Shown piece after piece: positions 7,407 to 14,560 of a stretch of 64,000 nucleotides of DNA. The notes beneath the pieces are model-generated. The model did not search any database and was not told the DNA's origin. It worked only from the letters and a program-made list of their open reading frames with translations. Location: positions 124,001 through 188,000 of the forward strand of contig NZ_LIVZ01000007.1 of NCBI RefSeq assembly GCF_001905845.1. Direction: 5' to 3'. Position 1 is the stretch's first letter. Each line of letters starts with the position of its first letter. The stretch comes from Streptomyces sp. TSRI0107. Lineage in GTDB: Bacteria; Actinomycetota; Actinomycetes; Streptomycetales; Streptomycetaceae. The translations under genes were made by a program, and so were the position numbers.

Positions 7407-8300
7407 TCACCACGCGGGCGGGCTCGCGATCGAGCGCGACAGGATCTCGTCCAGGACCCGGGCCGTGCCGGGGACGTCGAGCTGGGAGTTGTCGATGATC
7501 GGCAGTCCCGAGCCGTACCAGCCGGCCATGCGGCCGTGGATGCGGGCGACCTCCTCGTCGGTGAGGCGGCGGTTGCCGCTGCGCTCGGCGTTGCGCTCCA
7601 GCACGATGTCGAGCCCGGGGAGGAGGACGACGGGCAGCAGGCCGGGGCCGACGTGCCGCTTCCAGCCGCCGAGGCCGACGACGGGCCGGTCCGGGAAGAC
7701 GGCGTCGTCGAGGATGCAGGAGATGCCGTTGGCCAGGAAGTTCCGCGCGGCGAAGCCGCAGGTGCGGCGAGCCAGGCGGTACTGGGCCTCCGAGTTGTCG
7801 TTCCACCCGGACTGCGGGTCGGCGAACCCCGAGCGGACCCATTCGCGTACGTCGTCCAGGCTGATGTGGGCCGTGGGCACCCGGCGGTGGTCCGCCCAGT
7901 ACTTGGCGACGCTGGTCTTGCCCGCTCCGGCGGGGCCGATCAGCAGCACCGCGAGGGTCGTGGTGGCCGGGTCGGGCGCGGCGACGGCCGGCGGGGCGGT
8001 GGGTATGGTCACGGGGCCGCCGGGCGGCAGCGCCACATGGCCGGTGGTGTCCGGCGCGTGCGGCGGCACGCCCGGATGCGCGGAGCCGGGCGCTCCGGGG
8101 AAGCCCGGCGCGGGCGGCGGCGGGGGGACGGGAGCTGATCCGTGGGGCACCGGGGCGGGACCTTGCGGTACCGGGGCGGGGCCCTGGTGCGGACCCGGGT
8201 GGTGGGGACCCGGGTGGTGTGCGGCCGGCGACCAGCCGGCGGCCGGACCGTGCCCCGGCTGGTGGGGCGGCGGCAGCGGAGACCCCACTGCGTGCTGCAT
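7407..8300 (-). CDS. P-loop ATPase/kinase-like protein with Pro/His-rich N-terminus
   Basis: This is a 297-residue protein. Residues 1-110 are low-complexity and rich in Pro, Gly, His and Ala with HHPGPHHPGPH-like repeats. Residues ~115-297 form a P-loop domain with Walker A GPAGAGKTS (122-130), a substrate-type Asp in HISLDDVREWV, and CILDDAVFPD. The fold looks like the AAA_33/zeta-toxin-like or polynucleotide-kinase-like group; the substrate is not known. It lies between aroB and the M24 gene, downstream of a hairpin (8372-8409), so it probably has its own promoter. ATG at 8300 is chosen because it opens the coherent proline-rich segment. The polyproline runs suggest dependence on EF-P, encoded nearby. 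Confidence 0.75.
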   Translation of the reverse strand: MQHAVGSPLPPPHQPGHGPAAGWSPAAHHPGPHHPGPHQGPAPVPQGPAPVPHGSAPVPPPPPAPGFPGAPGSAHPGVPPHAPDTTGHVALPPGGPVTIPTAPPAVAAPDPATTTLAVLLIGPAGAGKTSVAKYWADHRRVPTAHISLDDVREWVRSGFADPQSGWNDNSEAQYRLARRTCGFAARNFLANGISCILDDAVFPDRPVVGLGGWKRHVGPGLLPVVLLPGLDIVLERNAERSGNRRLTDEEVARIHGRMAGWYGSGLPIIDNSQLDVPGTARVLDEILSRSIASPPAW

Positions 8301-8371
8301 CCGGTGCCACTCCGTCTCGTACAGGCGATAGCGCTGGCAGCGGGCGGGACCCGCTTCGCTACCGAACGGTA

Positions 8372-8409
8372 CCGCCCCCGGCCGTCCTTTGGTGAACGGC
8401 CGGGGGCGG
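8372..8409 (-). terminator. Hairpin after aroB
   Basis: A perfect 14-bp stem (CCGCCCCCGGCCGT at 8372-8385 with 8396-8409) has a 10-nt loop. It lies 52 nt past the aroB stop on the minus strand and probably ends the aroC-aroK-aroB transcript before the P-loop gene. Confidence 0.65.
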
Positions 8410-8461
8410 CCCGAAGTGCCCGTCGCGGCAAGCGAATCGGACGGAAGGGTCCCGGCGGGAC

Positions 8462-9553
8462 TTACTGGGCGACCTCGCCGTAGGCGGCGAGCAGCATGGC
8501 CGGATCGGGGCCCTCCATGACGGTCGGCTTGGCGAGCCCGTCCAGGACGATGAAGCGCAGCACGTCGCCGCGGGACTTCTTGTCGACCTTCATCGTCTGC
8601 AGCAGCTTGGGCCACTGGTCGTAGCGGTAGCTGAGCGGCAGGCCCACCGATTCGAGGATGGTGCGGTGACGGTCGGCGGTGGCGTCGTCCAACCGGCCCG
8701 CCAGACGGCCGAGTTCGGCGGCGAAGTGCATGCCGACGGCGACCGCGGCACCGTGCCGCCACTTGTAGCGCTCGTTCTTCTCGATGGCGTGGCCGAGGGT
8801 GTGGCCGTAGTTGAGGATCTCCCGGAGGCCGGTCTCCTTCAGGTCGGAGGAGACCACGTGCGCCTTCACCCGGATCGACCGCTCGATCAGCTCGGCGGTG
8901 TGCGGGCCGGCCGGGGTGCGCGCGGCCTCCGGGTCGGCCTCGATCAGGTCCAGGATCACCGGGTCGGCGATGAAACCGGCCTTGATGACCTCCGCGAGCC
9001 CGGAGACGTAGTCGTGCACCGCGAGGGAGTCCAGCGCGGCCAGGTCGCACAGGACGCCGGCCGGGGGGTGGAAGGAGCCCACGAGGTTCTTGCCCTCGGC
9101 GGTGTTGATGCCGGTCTTGCCGCCGACCGCCGCGTCGACCATGGCCAGCACGGTCGTCGGGATCGCGATCCAGCGCACTCCGCGCAGCCAGGTCGCGGCC
9201 ACGAACCCGGCCAGGTCGGTGGTGGAGCCGCCGCCGACACCGACGATCACGTCGGTGCGGGTGAACCCGGACTGGCCCAGCGCCTTCCAGCAGTAGGCGG
9301 CGACCTCCGCGGTCTTCGCCTCCTCCGCGTTCGGCACCTGGATCGCGACCGCCTCGTAGCCCTGCTCGGCCAGGTCCGCGCGCAGCGCCTCGCCGGTCTC
9401 GGCCAGCGCCTCCGGGTGGATCACCGCCACCCGCGCGGCCTTGTCGCCGATCAGACCGCCCAGCTCGCCCAGCAGCTGACGGCCCACCAGGACCTCGTAC
9501 GGTTCGCTGCCCGGGGTGCCGCCGACCTGGATCCGCGTCACAGACTCGCTCAT
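8462..9553 (-). CDS. aroB: 3-dehydroquinate synthase
   Basis: This 363-residue NAD- and metal-dependent enzyme makes 3-dehydroquinate from DAHP, the second shikimate-pathway step. Motifs seen are VGVGGGSTTDLAGFVAATWLRG, PTTVLAMVDAAVGGKTGIN, the metal-binding Glu in LAEVIKAGFI, and LNYGHTLGHAIE with its His ligands. ATG at 9553 (MSESVTRIQVGG) overlaps the aroK stop by 4 nt, which decides the start over an in-frame extension. It is the last gene of the aroC-aroK-aroB unit. Confidence 0.97.
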   Translation of the reverse strand: MSESVTRIQVGGTPGSEPYEVLVGRQLLGELGGLIGDKAARVAVIHPEALAETGEALRADLAEQGYEAVAIQVPNAEEAKTAEVAAYCWKALGQSGFTRTDVIVGVGGGSTTDLAGFVAATWLRGVRWIAIPTTVLAMVDAAVGGKTGINTAEGKNLVGSFHPPAGVLCDLAALDSLAVHDYVSGLAEVIKAGFIADPVILDLIEADPEAARTPAGPHTAELIERSIRVKAHVVSSDLKETGLREILNYGHTLGHAIEKNERYKWRHGAAVAVGMHFAAELGRLAGRLDDATADRHRTILESVGLPLSYRYDQWPKLLQTMKVDKKSRGDVLRFIVLDGLAKPTVMEGPDPAMLLAAYGEVAQ

Positions 9554-10068
9554 GCTTCCTTCAACTCCAGTGCGTCCAGCACCGCCTGGGCGACCTCGTC
9601 CGGCGTGCGGGCGTCGGTGGCCACGACCGCGCGGGCCACCTCCTCGTACAGGTGCCGGCGGGCTTCCATCAGCTCCCGCCACTGCTTGCGCGGGTTGATC
9701 GCCAGCAGCGGGCGGGCGGCGTTCAGGCCGGTGCGCCGGGCCGCCTCCTCGACGTCCATCGACAGGTAGACGACCCGCTGCCCGGCGAGGAGCGCGCGGG
9801 TGTCGGCGTCGAGGACCGCGCCGCCGCCGAGGGCGAGGACGCCGTCGTGCTCGGTCAGCGCCCGGTGCACGGCCCGCTTCTCGACGGCCCGGAAGGCGGG
9901 CTCGCCCTCGTCGACGAAGATGTCGGCGATGGCCCGCCCCTGCTCGGCGACGATGTCGTCGTCGGTGTCCCGGTAGCCGACCCCCAGCCGCTCGGCGAGC
10001 AGCTGCCCGACGGTGGACTTGCCCACCCCCATCGGGCCGACCAGGACGACGACAGGACCGGTGCTCAT
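9550..10068 (-). CDS. aroK: Shikimate kinase
   Basis: This 172-residue protein phosphorylates shikimate with ATP. Walker A is GPMGVGKST (residues ~11-19), the shikimate-binding part includes DTDDDIVAEQG and FRAVEKRAV, and LALGGGAVLD is the family's GGG motif. The lid region has RTGLNAARPLL. It is joined by 4-nt ATGA overlaps to both aroC upstream and aroB downstream, so all three are translationally coupled. Confidence 0.97.
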   Translation of the reverse strand: MSTGPVVVLVGPMGVGKSTVGQLLAERLGVGYRDTDDDIVAEQGRAIADIFVDEGEPAFRAVEKRAVHRALTEHDGVLALGGGAVLDADTRALLAGQRVVYLSMDVEEAARRTGLNAARPLLAINPRKQWRELMEARRHLYEEVARAVVATDARTPDEVAQAVLDALELKEA

Positions 10069-11249
10069 CGGATGTGCAGGTTGTCGAGGTACGACCGCAC
10101 GTTGCGGCTGGTCTCGGCGACGCTGTCGCCGCCGAACTTCTCCGCCACCGCGTCGGCGAGGACCAGGGCGACCATCGCCTCGGCCACGATGCCGGCGGCC
10201 GGCACGGCGCAGACGTCGGAGCGCTGGTGGTGGGCGGCCGCGGGCTCGCCGGTGACGACGTCCACGGTCTTCAGGGCGCGCGGCACGGTGGCGATGGGCT
10301 TCATCGCCGCGCGGACCCGCAGCAGCTCACCCGTGGTCAGACCGCCCTCGGTACCGCCGGAGCGGCCCGAGGCGCGCCTGATGCCCTCGTCCGTGGTGAC
10401 GATCTCGTCGTGCGCCTTGGAGCCCGGCACCCGGGCCAGCTCGAAGCCGTCGCCGACCTCGACGCCCTTGATCGCCTGGATGCCCATCAGCGCGGCGGCG
10501 AGCCGGGCGTCGAGACGCCGGTCCCAGTGCACGTGCGAGCCGAGGCCCACGGGGACGCCGTACGCCAGCACCTCGACGACACCGCCGAGCGTGTCGCCGT
10601 CCTTGTGGGCCTGGTCGATCTCCGCGACCATCGCCTTCGACGCGTCCGCGTCCAGGCACCGCACCGGGTCGGCGTCCAGCTTCTCCACGTCGGCGGGCGT
10701 CGGGTAGACGCCGTAGGGGGCCTTGGCGGCGGCCAGCTCCACCACGTGGGAGACGATCTCGATGCCGGCCGTCTCCTTCAGGTACGACCGGGCCACCGCG
10801 CCGAGCGCCACCCGCGCCGCCGTCTCGCGCGCCGACGCGCGCTCCAGGATCGGCCGGGCCTCGTCGAAGCCGTACTTCTGCATGCCCGCGAGGTCGGCGT
10901 GGCCGGGCCGCGGGCGGGTCAGGGGGGCGTTGCGGGCCAGTTCGGCCAGCTCCGCCGGGTCGACCGGGTCGGCCGCCATGACCTTCTCCCACTTGGGCCA
11001 CTCGGTGTTGCCGACCATGACGGCGACCGGGGAGCCGAGTGTGAGTCCGTGCCGGACGCCACCGATGAAGGTGACCTCGTCCCGCTCGAACTTCATCCGC
11101 GCACCGCGCCCATAGCCGAGCCGCCGCCGCGCCAGGTGGTCCGCCACCATCTCCGTGGTGATCGGCACGCCGGCGGGAAGTCCCTCCAGCGTCGCGACGA
11201 GTGCGGGGCCGTGGGACTCCCCCGCGGTCAGCCAGCGCAACCTGCTCAA
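10065..11249 (-). CDS. aroC: Chorismate synthase
   Basis: This 394-residue FMN-dependent enzyme converts EPSP to chorismate. Signature blocks are GESHGPALVATLEGLPAG (residues ~8-25), RPGHADLAGMQKYG, ASARETAARVALGAVARSYL and GRSGGTEGGLTTGE. The length is normal for actinobacteria. It is the first gene of the aroC-aroK-aroB run; aroE ends 178 nt upstream on the same strand, so read-through from the mltG-aroE block is possible. I saw no strong terminator in that gap. Confidence 0.97.
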   Translation of the reverse strand: MSRLRWLTAGESHGPALVATLEGLPAGVPITTEMVADHLARRRLGYGRGARMKFERDEVTFIGGVRHGLTLGSPVAVMVGNTEWPKWEKVMAADPVDPAELAELARNAPLTRPRPGHADLAGMQKYGFDEARPILERASARETAARVALGAVARSYLKETAGIEIVSHVVELAAAKAPYGVYPTPADVEKLDADPVRCLDADASKAMVAEIDQAHKDGDTLGGVVEVLAYGVPVGLGSHVHWDRRLDARLAAALMGIQAIKGVEVGDGFELARVPGSKAHDEIVTTDEGIRRASGRSGGTEGGLTTGELLRVRAAMKPIATVPRALKTVDVVTGEPAAAHHQRSDVCAVPAAGIVAEAMVALVLADAVAEKFGGDSVAETSRNVRSYLDNLHIR

Positions 11250-11427
11250 CGGTGCTCCTCAGTGCTCGCGCCCTGGTACTGCCCTGCGTGCGCGTGTCCT
11301 CGCGCACGGCGGTGGCGCGACCGGGTGCGCGGCCCTGGCCCGCCACCCCCGATCCTCCCACGTCCGGGCCGTTGTCCCATCCGCCGGTCCACCAGGCGGA
11401 CGGGCGGGCGCCGCTCCCAGGCGCGGC

Positions 11428-12255
11428 TCAGCGCTCCGCGAGAGCGTGCTCGCCCGCCCGGCGCATGGCGTTGACGGGGGCCGGGGCGCGGCCGGTCATC
11501 TGTTCCACCTGCAGTACGGCCTGGTGGACGAGCAGGTCGAGGCCGCTGACGACGGCGCCGCCGTACGCGGACCAGCGGGCGGCGAGGGTGGTCGGCCAGG
11601 GGTCGTACAGCACGTCGAAGAGGGCGGCGGGCCGCTCGGGGATGGCGGCGGCCAGCGCGTCGGTGGTGCCCGCCGGCGTGGTCGCGACGACCAGGGGCGC
11701 GCGCAGCGCCTGCTCGGCGTCGGCCCAGTCGGCGACGCGGATCCCGACGTCCAGCCGCTCGGCCCACTGCCGCATCTCGGCGGCCCGGGCCTCGCTGCGG
11801 ACGTAGACGGCGATCTCACCGGTGCAGATCCGGGCCAGCGCGGCGAGGGCGGAGGAGGCGGTGGCGCCCGCGCCGAGGACGGCCGCGCTGTCGACCTTCT
11901 CGATGCCGTGCTCGGCCAGCGCCGCGACCATGCCGGGGATGTCGGTGTTGTCGCCGGTCCGGCGGCCGTCCTCGTGGAGGACGACGGTGTTCACGGCGTC
12001 CACGGCGGACGCGGTCTCGCTGATCTCGTCGAGCAGCGGGATCACCGCCCGCTTCAGCGGCATGGTCAGCGACAGCCCCGCCCACTCCGGACCCAGCCCG
12101 TCGAGGAAGCCGGGCAGCGCCGCCTCGTCGACGTCGAAGCGGTCGTACGTCCATCCGGTCAGCCCCAGCTCGGCGTACGCGGCGCGGTGCAGCACCGGGG
12201 ACAGGGAGTGGGCGATCGGCGAGCCGAGAACGGCGGCTCGGCGGGCTGGGGACAT
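11428..12255 (-). CDS. aroE: Shikimate dehydrogenase
   Basis: This 275-residue NADPH-dependent enzyme reduces 3-dehydroshikimate to shikimate. The N-terminal substrate domain has VLGSPIAHSLSPVLHRAAY (the two Ser of SLSP bind shikimate), then LTMPLKRAVIPLLDE with the catalytic Lys, and GDNTDIPG with the conserved Asn and Asp. The nucleotide-binding loop is VLGAGATASSAL. The chosen ATG overlaps the mltG TGA by one base (TGATG), typical of tight coupling; an upstream in-frame ATG would intrude into mltG. It belongs with the aro genes functionally but is transcribed from the mltG side. Confidence 0.95.
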   Translation of the reverse strand: MSPARRAAVLGSPIAHSLSPVLHRAAYAELGLTGWTYDRFDVDEAALPGFLDGLGPEWAGLSLTMPLKRAVIPLLDEISETASAVDAVNTVVLHEDGRRTGDNTDIPGMVAALAEHGIEKVDSAAVLGAGATASSALAALARICTGEIAVYVRSEARAAEMRQWAERLDVGIRVADWADAEQALRAPLVVATTPAGTTDALAAAIPERPAALFDVLYDPWPTTLAARWSAYGGAVVSGLDLLVHQAVLQVEQMTGRAPAPVNAMRRAGEHALAER

Positions 12256-13976
12256 CAGTTGTTCCTCGAAGCGTTCCACTGGTCGACCAGCTTCTGGTGC
12301 TCTGCGTTGGTCTTGGTGAACTTGCTGGTCTTGCCGTCCATCGAGATGAAGTAGTACCAGCCGTCGTCGGTCGGGTCGAGCGCGCCCGTGAGCGCCTCCT
12401 CGCCCGGGTTGCCGATCGGTCCGGGCGGCAGGCCCTTGTAGTAGTACGTGTTGTACGGGTTGTCGTAGTTCCGCAGCTCGGCCAGCGTGAGGTCGATCTT
12501 GCTCTGGTTCTTGATGTAGTTGTACGTGGAGTCGAACTCCAGCATGCCGTTGGTCTGCGGGTTGGCCGGCTTCATCCGGTTGTAGACGACCTCGGCCATC
12601 TTGCGGAAGTCGTCGTGGCTGGTGCCCTCGGCCTGGGCGAGGCTGGCGACCGTGATCAGCTGCCAGGGGCCGTCGAGGCCCAGGCTCTCCGCCTTCTTCT
12701 CGACACCCATCTTCTCGTAGGTGTCGGTGGCCCGCTGGACCATCTGCTTGAGGACGTCCTCGGGCTTCTGCCCCTTGGCGACCGGATAGCTGGAGGGGTA
12801 GAGGAACCCTTCCAGCGGGTCCTTGACGTTCTCGTGGCCCTGCGCCCAGCCGGGCAGACCGAGCTTCTTCCAGTCGTCCTCGGCCACCTTGGCGGTGGTG
12901 CCCTCGGTGACCTCCAGGCGCTGGTCGATGAGGGCGTAGATGTCGGCGTTGCGTTTGCCCTCGGCGATGATCAGGTTGTTGCGGCTCTCGTCGCTGAGCA
13001 TCAGTTCGACGGCGCTCTCGGCGGACATCTCCTTCTGGAGCGTGTACACGCCGTCCTGGATGCTCTTGCCCTCGGGGTTGCCGTTCTGGGCGGCGACGAA
13101 GGCGTCGACGCTCTTGACGACGCCCGCCTGCTTCAGCAGGTTGCCCATCGTGTAGCCGCTCGCACCCTTGGGGATGGTGACGGACACCTGCTCGCCATTG
13201 CCGTCGCCCGCGAAGTCCGGGGCCTCGCCGAAACGATCCTGGTAGAACTGCAGGCCGAAATAGCCGACGCCGGCGAGACCGCCGCCGAGCACCAGGACGA
13301 CCACCAGGCAGGCGACTCCGTTGCGGCTCTTCTTCTTGCCGCCGCGGCCCCGCCGGTCGCCTCGGTCACCCCGGTCGCCGCGGCCACGCCGCCCGCCCGC
13401 CTCGTCGTCGAAGTCGTCCGCGTCGTCCGGGCCGTCGGAGTCGCGGTCGTCGTCGCCCGCGAAGAAGGCGTGCTCGCCCTGGTCGGGACCCGGGTCCCAG
13501 TCGGTCTGCGGCTCGGGCTCGGCGCTGCGCCGGGCGGGCGGCTCGGGCGGCGGGTAGGCGTCCTGGGTGCCGTAGAAGTCGGGCTGCGCCCCGTCGTAGG
13601 CCGCCGACTGCTGGGCGTACGGGTCCGCCGGGTCGGCGGGGTACTGGACCTGCGGCTGGGCGCCGGTGGACCAGGCGTCACCGTTGCCGTACGGCTGCTG
13701 CTGCGGGTCGTACTGCTGCCCGCCCTGGCCGGGGTACTGCTGGCCACCGTAGTTCTGGTACTGCTGCTGATTCTGGCCGTACGCGGCGTGCGCGCCGGTG
13801 TCGCTCCACTCGCCGTACTGCGGCTGCTGCGGCTGCTGCGGATGGTGCTGCGGCCGGCCGCCGTAGGACGACTGTGGGCCCGGGTGGGCCTGCTGTCCTC
13901 CCCATCCGCCGTCCCCGTACAACGGGTCCTCCGGATGCCACGGTTCGGAGCCTTGGCCCCGGCCATACTCAGTCAT
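12255..13976 (-). CDS. mltG: Endolytic transglycosylase MltG with a long Q/G/Y-rich cytoplasmic tail
   Basis: This 573-residue protein cuts nascent glycan strands and releases them from the membrane. Residues 1-~145 are low complexity (Gln, Gly, Tyr, Pro), 160-215 are acidic then Arg/Gly/Lys-rich, and one membrane segment spans ~220-243. The YceG domain follows, with a LysM-like part (VSVTIPKGASGYTMG) and the catalytic region VASLAQAEGTSHDDF, then VYNRM and YNTYYYKGLPPGPIGNPG. The usual EKE motif appears here as QAE, keeping one Glu. It is flanked by ruvX and aroE. The tail, of a kind common in Streptomyces envelope proteins, could mediate assembly with other polarisome proteins; that is inference. 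Confidence 0.93.
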   Translation of the reverse strand: MTEYGRGQGSEPWHPEDPLYGDGGWGGQQAHPGPQSSYGGRPQHHPQQPQQPQYGEWSDTGAHAAYGQNQQQYQNYGGQQYPGQGGQQYDPQQQPYGNGDAWSTGAQPQVQYPADPADPYAQQSAAYDGAQPDFYGTQDAYPPPEPPARRSAEPEPQTDWDPGPDQGEHAFFAGDDDRDSDGPDDADDFDDEAGGRRGRGDRGDRGDRRGRGGKKKSRNGVACLVVVLVLGGGLAGVGYFGLQFYQDRFGEAPDFAGDGNGEQVSVTIPKGASGYTMGNLLKQAGVVKSVDAFVAAQNGNPEGKSIQDGVYTLQKEMSAESAVELMLSDESRNNLIIAEGKRNADIYALIDQRLEVTEGTTAKVAEDDWKKLGLPGWAQGHENVKDPLEGFLYPSSYPVAKGQKPEDVLKQMVQRATDTYEKMGVEKKAESLGLDGPWQLITVASLAQAEGTSHDDFRKMAEVVYNRMKPANPQTNGMLEFDSTYNYIKNQSKIDLTLAELRNYDNPYNTYYYKGLPPGPIGNPGEEALTGALDPTDDGWYYFISMDGKTSKFTKTNAEHQKLVDQWNASRNN

Positions 13977-14095
13977 CGATCCCCTAGAGCCGCGAGGCGG
14001 CGGTCGCGGTCTCGGAAACCGGTTCCGTTCCGCCTCTTGCTGTGCGGCGGCTGTTCGAATGCCGCCGCATCGCGCGGAACGTTACCGTATCGCGA

Positions 14096-14560
14096 TCAGA
14101 TGACCACTTCGACGCCCTCGCCGGGTGCTTTACCTGACACCCGTTCGGATTCCAGGGCCTGTTGAAGGATGATCACCGCTGCCGCCTGGTCGATGACGGA
14201 CCGCCCCTTCTTCGACTTCACGCCCGAAGCGCGCAGTCCCTGGCTCGCCGTCACCGTCGTCATGCGTTCGTCGACGAGTCTCACCGCGACCGGCGCGATC
14301 ATGCGTGCGAGTTCCTGGGCGAAGCCGCGGACCTTGGCCGCGGCCGGGCCCTCGCCCCCCTTGAGGGAACGCGGAAGCCCGACCACCACCTCGATCGGCT
14401 CGTACTCCTCGACCAGCTGCCTCAGCCTGCGCTGGGCCGCGGGGACGTCCCGGCCGGGCACGGTCTCCACCGGCGTGGCGAGGATCCCGTCGGGGTCGCA
14501 CGAGGCGACCCCGATGCGGGCGTCCCCGACGTCGATGGCGAGCCGACGTCCTCTGCGCAT
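14096..14560 (-). CDS. ruvX: Holliday junction resolvase-like RuvX/YqgF
   Basis: This 154-residue RNase H-fold protein carries out pre-16S rRNA 5'-end maturation in E. coli and was first proposed as a resolvase. Visible motifs are LAIDVGDARIGVASCDPDG with the first catalytic Asp, VVGLPRSLKGGEGPAA, VRLVDERMTTVTA with the catalytic Glu, and IDQAAAVIILQ with the last Asp. It starts on the base where alaS ends (TAATG-type overlap), so it is coupled to alaS, and precedes mltG, an order seen in many actinobacteria. Confidence 0.94.
   Translation of the reverse strand: MRRGRRLAIDVGDARIGVASCDPDGILATPVETVPGRDVPAAQRRLRQLVEEYEPIEVVVGLPRSLKGGEGPAAAKVRGFAQELARMIAPVAVRLVDERMTTVTASQGLRASGVKSKKGRSVIDQAAAVIILQQALESERVSGKAPGEGVEVVI

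Noticed and set aside
7407..9050. A 547-codon reading of the P-loop gene extending into aroB
   Set aside because: The upstream part overlaps aroB on the same strand in another frame and crosses a terminator hairpin; ATG at 8300 gives a coherent protein.
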